64,000 nt of DNA, from positions 4,075,116 through 4,139,115 of the forward strand of contig NC_051121.1 in NCBI RefSeq assembly GCF_014839805.1. Direction: 5' to 3'. A model generated the notes under the pieces. The model searched no databases. It had not been told where the DNA came from and saw only the letters and a program-made list of their open reading frames with translations. Both the position numbers and the translations under genes were made by a program. Position 1 is the first letter of the stretch. Every line of letters starts with the position of its first letter. This document shows positions 41,001-52,171 of this stretch, in pieces. This DNA comes from Manduca sexta. Taxonomy: Eukaryota; Arthropoda; Insecta; Lepidoptera; Sphingidae.

Positions 41001-44000
41001 TTGACGATATGCCTCCTATTGTCGTTGTGGCGGTCCTTCAGCACTCCTATGAAGGGTATGGTGTCTCCGGGCACGAGGATGCGCGGCTGAGCGTTGGAGA
41101 AGAGACTCAGCTCCTCGCCGGCGCCCTTACGCCAGCCGTGGTTCAGCGCGTGCGCACTGGCGCTCGTGCTCATTCTGTGGACGAGGTAAGTAGCTGGAGG
41201 TACGACGGCGGGCGCTGTTCTAGGACGGCAGGTGGGAGGCACAGTGGGTCCCGCGTAGGTTGTGGGCCCCTGATGGGTGGTGGCCGTCGTAGACTGTTGA
41301 AACTGTGCGGCCGTTAATTGTGCCCGCATTTGTGCCTGTTGACACCTGAGCTCCGTGATGTGCTCGCTTTGCTACAACAGTTTTATAAAATCTAGTATAA
41401 AAATAGATCAAATTCTGGATTTACATAATATATAGGTTTCGGCGGGATAATAAGCAAAGTCACTTTTTATTTACTTAACTATTTATTTTAAAAGTCAATC
41501 GGTAGAACAATCAGGGCACTTACAAATAAGAATATAATAATTGGGCAGCGTAAAGTTAAAATGATAAGTCGTTTCCGAAACAATCCCTTCCCGTACGGCC
41601 CGCCGGGCATGCCGGGGGTCGCGGTACGTGCACGGGAGGGGAGTGCGCGTTCGCGCAGCGGTGGCGTGATGGGATGGCGTGAGTTTCACCCCCGCGCCCC
41701 GCTGGAATACATCGCTTAGGTGTACCGAGTAGGTACCCTACGGAGGCGCGTGGGCCGCATCGAGGGTTAGTGTGCGATATAGGTTAATTTATACCCCGGG
41801 AGAGTACAAGTATGAGGGCTAAGCGACAAGGAACACCTAGTAAATTATGTACCAACCTGTGCAGCAAACGTCTTGAGCCTCTGGTTCTCGTCCCTCAACT
41901 GCCGTAATGTTTCCTGCTCGTGGAACCGTTCCATTCGGCCCATGTCGCCAACATCGCTGGACGACGAGCGACGCTCTTGACTCGCCTCGCGGTATATCTC
42001 GTCCAGGTTCGACTGCAACTAAGTTTTCATATCAGTCCCTAAGATGGTAGGGAAATGCACAAATAGTCTCTGTTTGTCATGTTTATTTCCGTCCTATGAT
42101 GTGATAGCAAGCCTTAACATTACTGGGAAAAATTATTATCCTGGTCAACCTAAATTAGTTTTTAAATGAATAAATACACGAAGCCTCACAAGAAAAAAGC
42201 ATTAACTTTTATATCAACGGTTCACAGACTAATGGTCTTAAGTGTCATTTTATTTTTTGAAAAATTTATACTAGGTACAAAAAACGGAGCAAAATGTACT
42301 GATTTCAAATATGTATAAAACTCAATGTCGCTAAAAGCCAAACATCGACATAATTATGTAGTCATTAGGTACTAGCAAGTATAAAAACATACCTGACTAA
42401 AATTAACATTCTTCTGTTTCTTAAAATCGTTCACCACTTGATTACTTCTCAATTTACCATCGTGTCTCGCATACTCAACGTCTTGCCCATTATTTAAAGT
42501 TACGTTTAACTTCGACGTCACATCGTACAAGTCAGTAATAGTGCTCCTCTCTATAACGCATTTGGGCTGGATCGACATCGATTCCAAGTACTTCCTTAGT
42601 ATCGATAATTCGTTTTTCAACAAATCGTAATGAGATTTCAACTGTTCGTGTTCAGTGTTGTGTTCTTTTGTTGATTTTTCGTGTTTTTTTAAGTTGTTCA
42701 GTTCGGTTCTCTCTCTGTTGATGTTTTCTCTTTCTGTTTTCATCGACTCTAAATGTTGTTCTAGTATTGCCAGTTCGCTTGTTATTTGCGAGCGCACTTC
42801 TTCGCCTCGTTGTTTTAGAATTTCCTCTGCTTCGCCTAATTGAATTTTAAGACTGTCTTCCTGAACAATAAAATATTTTGATATTATGGTATTTGTAACT
42901 AATATAACGTATTGTGTTTATCATAAATATACATAATTATATTAATGGTTAAGAGTATTCATAAATTCAATATGCACCATAGTAGTATCCCATGATAGTA
43001 ATATCAGTAGATGCTTCCAGTCATACGATATCTGATGAGGCTAACTTCATATCCTAAATATTAAAGATCATCATATTACTGGAGGGATAGTAAATAAAAA
43101 AAACAATTATGCTTTAGCAATATTAAAAGATAAAATATATGTAAAGAGCGATGTAAATAGATAATAATAATAATAAAAAAATCGGATTTTATCGGAAAAA
43201 TAGTTTTTTTTTTCAATGCCTAACATTAAGACATCATTAAGATACCAGGAATTGAACCTGATGTTGGGATAAACATTACATATTTGGTGCAGCATGAATG
43301 GTACGGCGTGGTCACCTTGGCAGTGAGTCGTTCTGTCTCGTGGCTGACGTGCCGGTGTTGGTCGCGGAGCGCACGCGCGAGCCCCCACAGGAACTTCTTC
43401 TTCTGCTGGACCGCGAGTTCTAACTCCACTTCCCGCGCTTTCAACGACTCTTCTATCTGCATTGATTGGTAATAAAATTTGGTGCGTGGGCAATCCCTCT
43501 TGTCAAACGTCAAACATCTAACAATTTAACAGTAGAATAACTTGAGCGCCTGCATACGTACATAATAGCCTTATCTTAAATCTATTGCTAATTCTCATAA
43601 TCCCTCGTTAACATGACAAAATTATTTTAGTGGTACACCAAAAATCTGTCATAAGTATATGACATTTTATAATACTTTGAACGAGACTTAAATTTCTTAA
43701 TTTTGGTTAAATATTAATAGCGCCCACTTAAAAACTCCAACAAAACATAATATAATAAATATTACGTAATATATACAGCATAATACTGCAGCAAACATAC
43801 ATCATGCCGTCGTTTCTGCAGCTGCAACGCGTGTGTAGCCAAAGACCGCTTTACTTTCCTCTGCTCTTCCTCTTTCACCATTTCCACTTCCGCTTCGTAA
43901 ACTGATTTCAATTGCTGGAACATCTGGAAACAGATTTCGAAAAATCAAAATACGATCATAGGATACTATGGTCTGGATCCACACTAAAATAAATTAAATG

Positions 44001-47000
44001 TTTTATATTTGGAGCTATGATGAAATTCCTGAGCTGAGACTTATTTACAATTTTATTTATTAAATTCATACTCTCAATTATCGAACCTTGGGCGATTATA
44101 AATTATCTCAATGCCTATCTCCAGATCAACCCTAAAAATAAACCAATTAAATTCAAAGTAAACAATACATGAGTGATCATTTTTTGATTGGTTCGTTTTA
44201 ATTACCATTCCAGAAATATTGATAAATTATTATTAATTTTGACCATTAAAAAACCATAAGTAACATAAGTACTTCAAAATAACCCTATACCCCAAGATTG
44301 TATATTTTAATTATACTTAAGTTGTGTACCATTGTGTATGGTAATGAAAAACTCATATCTTAACAAGATAACGGCGAAAAGTGGGAGACTAATTGCGTCT
44401 CTGCCTACGCCTTTGGCGATAGAGGCGTGAACGTGTATGTAACGAGATATATCTAAATGACATTAAATATTAAACCTCATCAATGAGGCTCCTTTCCAAT
44501 ACGCCAATATTCTTCATGAGACAGTCCACATTATACTGATCTAGTTTTGTCTCTTTGACACTCTGAAATGAAATCATTTTATCTTCTACTGCTGTACATA
44601 TTTTATTATTAAATACAATACATATACAGGTTCATTTTGATATTGTCTTACTAAAGGAAACCACATACTTATCTTATGAAAATAACACCACAAGAAGTTA
44701 CTTGAACCGTACGTGTAAAAAAAGGCTAAATTTCTAACATAATAAATATCGATACACCGAAATTTTTATTTTACGCGCCCTGTTACCATTACTATTTTAA
44801 GAGAATTCGTCGCAGTGGCAGTATTACACTTTCAGTCAGAAATGCTGTACCATTTTCGCACTAAATGTCATAATCATAAAAAAATCGAAAAAGTGGATCT
44901 GGGATTTTTGGGAAAAATAATCGTTATTCATGGATGATTTTTGGCACAATGTTAGCAGAGGTAAAGGCGAGTGTGTGGTTTCATTAATAACGCAATGTCA
45001 AAATGACTCTGTATACCAGACTGTCTGGTAAATAAGCTGGTTTCAAACTAAAATGTAAGTCAACATTATAGATATAAAAAAAAACAATATCCTTTCAGAA
45101 ACAAAACAAATATCCACAGATGACAAACACTTCTTGCGGGGATCGAAACTACGACCTTGCGTTTCAGAGCCGACTCATCACAATCAACGCCACGGACACT
45201 GTCTACTATTATAACTGTATATTGATAGAAAATTCAAATTTTCATTTCCATGGCAACAATGTAACAACAATTATATATTGATCTTCATGTTTGAAAATAT
45301 AAATACCACAAAAATGCCTTGCCAGTCTCCACATTATGTTATACCAGACATCACATGGATCATGAGACATTAGTTCAAAACTGTTTGAGAAGTTCTAGAC
45401 TGCTTTAATCTGACCTTCAAGGGTGTCTCCAAGGGGGCAGCTGACCCTTCCCTCCCTAGAGGTCCTAAAACTCGAATGAATTCACCAATTCCATTCCTAA
45501 TATTCTGTATGCTCAATTACACTCTGTTGTATGTTATTGTTATAGCGGGAGAGGGAGAGTAGGGGAGGAACATGTGCTCTAGACTTTACCTACAATTCAT
45601 ACTTTTCTCATTCTTCATACACACTTGCAACTCCCCCTGGACCATAAGCTGGCGACGCTCTTGCTGACCTTCATCAATATTTTTAAAATACCCTCACATG
45701 AACTAACACTTGGTGTTGGTAAAGCTTACCTTCGTCAAAGACTTTTTCTTCTTACAGTATTTCTCTTTCACTCTAATCATTTTGCTCTGACAAGTCCAAC
45801 ACAATGCATAATGCTTGCATTTATCATGAACCGGTAGATTTCTGTGAGAACTCTTTGTTTTATCACCCAATGTATCTGATGATTTGACACTGGATGATAT
45901 GCTTTCATCTGAAGAATTTACTGGAAAACATATAATATTTTTTTGTGCATTATCCAACAAATCTTTGCAAGTAAATTGAAATATAAATATTCTCAGTTTA
46001 AATGGCATATTAAACTGTACTATACTTTCATTAAAAAATGAGGAAGGTCAGGGGCCCTATTTCGTCTTCTGCTGTATATCTGTCTTTTTATAATTACGGG
46101 CCTTCTAATCAAAGGACAGCTTTGATGGCTGTTTAGGTAAATAGGGGATTTTTTCACTCTCTTACACGGCTATCCAAGCAGCTCTTCAAATAGAATGTCT
46201 GCAATTGCAATAAGACGAATTTGCCTCTATAGATGGAATACTGCCCCTGACCTTATGCTATTTTAGAATGTTATAGACATGCAATCTGAATTTCGAACAA
46301 TGATTCTCTTCTAGCTTGTTTTAAGCCAAGTAGTACTGAACATATATTAAAAGTTCGTTATATACCTGCATGTGGTTTATTGTACATAGGTATACATTTA
46401 AATATACACAGTAAAAGTGGACACGTCTCCACACTTTTGTACATTTCTACAATGTTAGATGAATGTTCCGAGTCACACATTACACCTGAAATCAATATTG
46501 AAGAAAAGGATTTATTTTTAAACAAAATTGGTATACTATATTAAGTACAAACAGTCACAAAAATAGTTCAACAAAGGTTTCAAATTGCCTTTACATTTTT
46601 CTGTTCCTATCAACAATGGTTTTTATCTTTACTTAAATAAAACAAAAGATTTAGTTTATTTCTGGTAAAAGAAAACAGATTATTTCTATTAAAGTTAACT
46701 TATAAAAGTGTTTTGAATTTTTGAATTTGTTCAGCTCCTTTTGTGACTGATTGTACAAAATACAAAAATCTTACAGCAAGGAAAAAATAGCATAATCAAG
46801 CTTGATTATCGATGTCCCTAAATTGAAAGGAAAATGTGTGCACATTTTACCAAGTTTAGCTTAGCTTCTATAACAAGGAGTGAGCCCTGTATTTTGCACA
46901 TCAAAAGCAAAAAACATTACCTAGATAATTCAATATGGACCACACATCGCTATCCTGAAACCTCAACGATGTGAAGTTCTCATCATTGTTCCGCATCAGA

Positions 47001-47815
47001 GTCTTTGCAAACTCAAACACCATGTTCGCCAGAGGTATCTCTGATACAAACACTGATAGACTGTAGCTGAACTCCTGAAATTACATAAGAGAGAGATTAC
47101 CCAATAAGATTATGTATCTATGTAAACCTAAACATCTGTTTAGGACATCCCGCACAATGGACCAACATGATAAGGATGGTGGGCTGCGGCTGGATATGGG
47201 CTACTCAAAACAAGGATTGTTGGTGCTCACTTGACAAGGCTTGCATTCATTAATGGACAGATCTAATTAAACTGTTAAATTAGATTTTTATATATTGAGT
47301 TGTTTTTGTTTATAAGTACTTACCAAACGCAACAAGTATTCAGCAACTAACATATTCAGTGCCTGGTATGTAAGGTCAAGCCGTTGTGTGAAATGCCTCT
47401 GACATGGTGGTGGATCACCTACAATAAAGTGCAGGTATGATTTCAAAATGTACTTATTTTAAAACATAATATCTTCATTAACTGCATTTACAGAAAAAAA
47501 AAGGTGTCAAGTTAATATTCGTTTTAGTGAAGCGTACAGAAGAAGTTTAAAGCTAAAGGTCTTCATTTACGAAAAAATTTTTGTCCAAGACAAAATAAAC
47601 TTGAAACAAGTTCGTAAGTTTTACTAACCTGTTTGTGCGCTTTTTAGTACATTTACAATGTGCCCGCGTAAATAGGCCCTCAAATCATTGAGTACACCGT
47701 TTTTATCGAATAATTCGTACACAAACTTTTCAAAATTTTCTACAGAGTCGGCCAGTTCTGCGTTTTCAGTCTCTTCAGTGATGGGAGGTTCTTCGGCTAC
47801 AACAGGAACTTCCAT
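38072..47815 (-). CDS. OFD1: OFD1 homologue, centriole and basal-body protein
   Basis: Twelve coding exons join in phase (5' to 3'): 47815-47629, 47418-47324, 47074-46921, 46485-46366, 45920-45730, 44562-44476, 43923-43801, 43456-43316, 42860-42393, 42018-41857, 41371-40480, 39174-38072, for 1240 residues. Exon 1 carries a LisH motif (VYELFDKNGVLNDLRAYLRG). Exons 2-3 (LVAEYLLRLEFSYSLSVFVS) match the conserved segment after LisH in vertebrate OFD1. Exons 6-10 are coiled coil. The C-terminal 650 residues are polar, low in complexity and diverged. OFD1 caps and limits distal centriole length, recruits distal appendage proteins and sits at centriolar satellites. A U2 snRNA gene lies in intron 11. 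The family call rests on the N-terminal third; the rest is inferred from frame and coiled-coil continuity. Confidence 0.85.
39963..40152 (-). ncRNA. U2: U2 spliceosomal snRNA, copy 1
   Basis: The RNA begins ATCGCTTCTCGGCCTTTTGG, the invariant 5' end of U2. It includes the branch-site pairing segment GTGTAGTATCTG, the Sm-site-like GATTTTTGTAAAG, and a GC-rich 3' stem-loop (GCCCGGCATTGCAGTGCCGC). The length to CCCAATT is 190 nt, close to animal U2. All 190 bases equal copy 2 at 59867-60056. It lies inside OFD1 intron 11 on the same strand as OFD1. U2 pairs with the intron branch point in the spliceosome. Confidence 0.96.
40153..40249 (-). promoter_or_regulatory. Conserved snRNA promoter block upstream of U2 copy 1
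   Basis: These 97 bp differ from those upstream of U2 copy 2 at only three positions by eye, while sequence beyond is different. The block covers the place where the proximal sequence element of insect snRNA genes lies (about -60 to -40; here around GTCAAGATTCTCTCGCG). SNAPc binding is inferred from position and conservation. Confidence 0.7.
44370..44440 (+). repeat. Tail fragment of SINE family S2
   Basis: ACGGCGAAAAGTGGGAG followed by TGCGTCTCTGCCTACGCCTT matches the tail of the SINE at 18968-19235. It lies in OFD1 intron 5. Confidence 0.5.
45085..45200 (-). repeat. tRNA-like SINE fragment in OFD1 intron 5
   Basis: On the minus strand TCCGTGGCGTTGATTGTG resembles an A box and GTCGTAGTTTCGATCC is a good B box, spaced as in a tRNA-derived SINE. 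The body is short or decayed. Confidence 0.5.
46044..46255. mobile_element. MITE, second copy of the 2268-2489 family
   Basis: The left end AAGGTCAGGGGCCCTATTTC and the right end, AAGACGAATTTGCCTC followed by CTGCCCCTGACCTT, form long imperfect terminal inverted repeats matching the other copy. The centre shares GATGGCTGTTTAGGTAAATA. It is in OFD1 intron 4 and lacks coding sequence. Confidence 0.7.
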
Positions 47816-49650
47816 TTTGTGCTATGAATAATTTCGCATCAAATATCATTAAATATCATCGTTCTAAGCTATTTTTTAACGTACAATCACTTTTATTCTT
47901 TACAAAAAATTTAAACTTCCCGAACCGATTGTTGACATTTGGTTATTTGTTGACATTTCCGGTTTCCACTTGTAGTTTGATTGATAACTTCCACTTCCAC
48001 TAAAGACCAAACAATTATTTTTTACTGTTTGAATAGATAGTTTACCGCTTAAACAAATATAAAATATTGATTATTAAAATTTCGAGATTAAAATTGTAAT
48101 CTATCATAGTTAGATTTATTGTTTTTGGTATAATAGTAGTGTATTACACAGACTGATATAGAGAGTAGTTTTGATAGATTTATTTTGCCACTCCAGTTAC
48201 TAGTCCCTGTGGCGCAGAGGATAGCGCGTTGGACTTCTAATCCAAAGGTCGTGGGTTCGATCCCCACCAGGGATGTCTATTATAGCTTTTTGTATTTTTC
48301 TAAGTTACATCTAATTATTTTTCTTGCAGCTGTTTTCATTATAAATATAAGGAATCATATCATTGACATTGGTTACAGATGTAATCAATTTATTAGGATA
48401 CAAGTTCTGAATGGGGTGAGGATACCCATATAGCAATAAACTACATTTATTAATAAATTATTATAACTTAAAATGAAGTTCGATCGCAGGCAATACTGCG
48501 CGATCGGTCTTCACACTGAATACACGCACCTAGACAGGGTTAGTTAGAGTCACAGAGTAATTATTGCAAGTCGAGGTAAACAGTTGTGTATGTTCAGTTA
48601 TTTACACAGTAAATATATCTACCATCACTCTCATACTGGGGCCTAAAGTCTAAATAAAAAATAATGATGAAAGAGGCTTGCGTTTGTTTACATTACCAAA
48701 ATTACATTCCCTTACTCGCATCTATTCTGCCAAATGGTATTATACAATATAGATACATTAAGCTGAGTACCGTGACTTGTAATAATTACTGTCTGATTCT
48801 AAGCTCGTCTATATAGTGCATGCATTTGCTGTAGAGACCCAGCGCCCAGACTTGCCTCATCTAATTTTTCTTCACCAACACCCTCTCCTCATTTGTTTTC
48901 CGGGGCCATTGCACGGGCTGTAAGCCAACCCTGGCTAACCCACTAACCTTAGCATGAATACCGTTAGCATGGACCATTGATAATGGCTAATGCTGCAGGT
49001 GATGATATATCCAAAAAAATAATAAAGGCCCATTATATTTTGTTATCCTTAAATAAGGGTCGAAATCGACTTTATGATTTTATTGTATTGTATTGAGCTT
49101 CCGAGATGCAGTAGGATGCTTTTCTAATTGAGTCATTGTCAAATCATAGTCAAAGACGAGTTTATTTGAAAATTATTGAAACATGCTTGAATAAAGTGCT
49201 ATATTCAAGGTTGCCACTACCGTTTCCAATTTTCACTATTAAAATTTTTATCCAATACGTATATTGGCAAAATATGGAATAAAATATATGAAGTCAAACT
49301 AGTCACCGCGCCATCTATTAGATTACGTAATAAATTTTGATCTTATTTTTTCTTTCCAAATGCTAGTAATCATTATTTTATATGATAAACTGAGCTCATT
49401 TATGAAAAATTATTAATATTATTTAAAAAATGAAATATATTTATATAAGTAATCAAATCAAATCTTGTAAAGCTTATTGTTACAAATGGATAGGAACTAA
49501 ATGAAATTATGTTTCTATTAGCTTTTGCCCTTCCGCAAGGATAACCAAAACAGTTTTGACATTTGTCAATTTCAGGTCAATTGTCAAATTGCGGAAAATT
49601 TGTTTATTGTAAAAATTTTGTATTAAAGAAAATTTATTAACTTAAAAAGA
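47816..49650. other. Divergent spacer between OFD1 and SNF8
   Basis: This holds the probable promoters of both genes and one tRNA gene (48203-48275). Just upstream of OFD1 the decamer TGTTGACATT occurs twice (about 47931-47960). A repeat-like stretch at about 48840-49015 looks like transposon sequence but was not classified. No protein gene was seen. Confidence 0.5.
48203..48275 (+). tRNA. tRNA-Arg (anticodon UCU)
   Basis: A full cloverleaf can be drawn: acceptor GTCCCTG pairs with CAGGGAT; the D-arm is GCGCAGAGGATAGCGC; the anticodon stem TTGGA/TCCAA encloses the loop CTTCTAA with anticodon TCT; and the T-arm is GTGGGTTCGATCCCCAC. Box A (TGGCGCAGAGG) and box B (GGTTCGATCC) are intact. The discriminator is G. 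A T-run for Pol III termination follows at about 48287. There is no intron. Confidence 0.96.
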
Positions 49651-50286
49651 ATGAGGCGACGGGCAGGTGTTGGAGCTATACAAAAACAACGATTAGAACA
49701 AGAGAAATACAGAGAAAAAGGTTCAGAAATCCAAGAGAATCAGTTTCAACAGATGTCAAAACAACTAGATGTGTTTAGAGAGAATTTAGAAGAATTTGCA
49801 TTGAAACACAAAAACGAGATAAAGAAAAACGCTCAGTTTAGAAGACAATTCCAGGAGATGTGTGCGGCAATTGGTGTGGATCCTTTGGCATCGGGGAAAG
49901 GATTTTGGTCCGTTTTAGGTAGATTTTTTCAGTTGATGAATGCAACTTCATCATCTAATTTTACAACTGTAAGCTAACATGCAATGTGCAAATGGTAATA
50001 ATAAAGTATCATAATTTAGTAATGTATTATTTATTTACATTACAGGAATTGGTGACTTCTATTATGAATTAGGGGTGCAAATAGTTGAAGTATGTTTGGC
50101 AACAAACTACAAAAATGGAGGACTCATTACCCTGGACGAGCTACGTACGAGACTCATAGCAGCCAGGGGAAAAGCTAAGAAACATCAGGAGATCACCAAT
50201 GAGGATTTGTTGGCTGCAGTGAAGAAACTAAGGATATTTGGAAATGGGTAATCCAATTTTACTATGTAACTAATATAGTTACATAG

Positions 50287-50319
<33 letters not shown>

Positions 50320-51514
50320 ATATGTTTTGGATGTTTGTTAAAGTAAACACAGAAACAGTTGAACAGGTTTGGATAAAATGATACACACAGTAGGTCATGG
50401 TATATTGCAACCACAAATGTGTCCCGGATTAACACATAGGCTATTTCTTATCTTGGTCATTCGTTCCTATGGGAAATTAAGTGTTATTTTTTTTTAATAA
50501 TTCTTCTAATAGATGGCAGTAGGGATGGCTACACTAGTGTATCATAATGATGACTCGATTACTTTACCCCATAAGTGTTTTCAGTTAATCTTTAAGCTAA
50601 TACAATGACTGTGAAGATTAATTTGTTTGGTGTTTTTATGGAACTATAGAATTGGTATATTTTTGGCCTATGTTTATTCTGTAAAAATGTATTATGAATG
50701 GTTACTGTAAATTTTTTTTACAAAAATCAATATTCACATTGGTGTGGATGTAACCAAAACTTATTGCTATAGTGTTCACTAGATTTACTAAACCTTCAAT
50801 TACTTTTTAATTACCTTCTATCTTAATGCCCTATATCCTATTAAATTTTATTTCACATAAGGACCCTTTTTATCTAATTCAAGTTACTTGTTATGCCTAA
50901 ATATATTTACAGGTTTACAGTTGTTCCCATAGGCAAAGGCAAATGGTTGGTTCAGTCAGTGCCCGGAGAGCTGAACCTGGATCAAACATTGGTGCTACAG
51001 AAGGCAAGTTCACTGGGCACAGCTTGGGTTTCATTGAGCATCCTTACTGGAGATTTAGGGTAAGTCAATATGGCAAATTTTCATACTATAATCAGTTATA
51101 CAACCCTACAAGAGATCCGATACCTAGGGATTTTTGTTTATAATGGATGTGTACAACTCGGATTATTCTAAGAATAGACCTGAATTTTAAAAACTGGATT
51201 TCTCTTTCAAAAGGCTAAAAAAGAAATTTGCTACCCAGTGGTTACTAATCACTTTAGTCATTGTATGTATGTAGTCATGTATTTGTAAAGTGGCGGTGTT
51301 TAGACATGTTATTTTTATTTTAATAAAGTTGTTCCTTCGTGATTGCTATAATTATTGATGTATTCTTTTGCCATTTTTCAGTTGGAATGAAACACGAGCT
51401 CAAAATGCATTAAACCACATGGTGAAAGAAGGTTTAGCATGGGTGGATACTCAAGATGCCAATGAGACATTATATTGGTTCCCAAGCATGTTTGCTGAAT
51501 GTGTATCAGCATAA
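49651..51514 (+). CDS. SNF8: Vacuolar-sorting protein SNF8 (ESCRT-II subunit VPS22)
   Basis: Four exons (49651-49918, 50046-50247, 50913-51059, 51382-51514) join in phase to 249 residues, near the roughly 250-260 of animal SNF8. The N-terminus MRRRAGVGAIQK and the helix up to GVDPLASGKGFWS are hallmarks of the family. The rest forms the two winged-helix domains (GDFYYELGVQIVEVCL ... LITLDEL ... LRIFGNGF and GWNETRAQNALNHMVKEGLA ... YWFPSMF). ESCRT-II (SNF8, VPS25, VPS36) sorts ubiquitinated cargo into multivesicular bodies; SNF8 is the central subunit. AATAAA at 51614-51619 is the likely poly(A) signal. Intron 2 has an (ATC)n microsatellite. Confidence 0.96.
50287..50319 (+). repeat. (TCA)n microsatellite in SNF8 intron 2
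   Basis: An uninterrupted run of eleven TCA units. It is probably length-polymorphic. Confidence 0.95.
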
Positions 51515-52171
51515 GAGCAACTTTATTTCTGAAGAATAAGGTACAATATACAATTTTGTGATAATATATGTGTGTAACAAATCATATTTGTAATAATCAA
51601 ATAATGAAATTAAAATAAATATTTATTTGTTACTATAATCTTTTAATATTGCACAAGTTCCTTAATAATAAGTATATCTTTTATATTTATTTATTATGTT
51701 GGTGCTACATAAGTAGAATAAAAAGTGCCACCTTCACCAATGTAGGTTAGTTATTATTTCTATTTATTTTTTTATTATACTACAAACATTATCTTAATAA
51801 TTGTTGGAATATAATCATTAACAATATTTTTCAAATCATTAGTATTTTATTATTTAAAATGTGCAGGGCAAAGTGACCTCACTGCACCTGATGGTAAGTG
51901 GAGTGGGGTCCAATAGAATATTGACTGACGAGAGATGATTAGCCCTTGACAGCAGACACAATTATGTCGGCCTGTTAGAACCTGATATTCATAGTCTGAT
52001 CCTGGAACGCGTCACACTTACGTGGGCCACTATTGCGGCTTTTAACACCTTGTCTGTATTAATATTTATTTTGTGTGCCTGCCCTGGGAAAAAAGTTCCT
52101 GTATAGTTTCTGATACTGATGATATGCAATATATTATTTTGTTTGGACTACACATGGCTAGCGAAAGTATA
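51515..52171. other. Convergent spacer between SNF8 and SCLT1
   Basis: The 3' UTR of SNF8 ends soon after AATAAA at 51614-51619. Most of the rest is an R3 repeat copy (51863-52060). No gene was seen. Confidence 0.6.
51863..52060 (+). mobile_element. Dispersed repeat, family R3, copy 4
   Basis: GCAGGGCAAAGTGACCTCAC, GGGGTCCAATAGAATATTGA and CTTACGTGGGCCACTATTGC match the copies in ANKLE2 intron 2. This copy shows that the family is dispersed across the window and not only tandemly spread in one intron. Confidence 0.7.

Noticed and set aside
40394..41317. Overlapping frames on both strands across OFD1 exon 11
   Set aside because: Only the minus-strand frame joins neighbouring exons in phase; the plus-strand frames are shadows.
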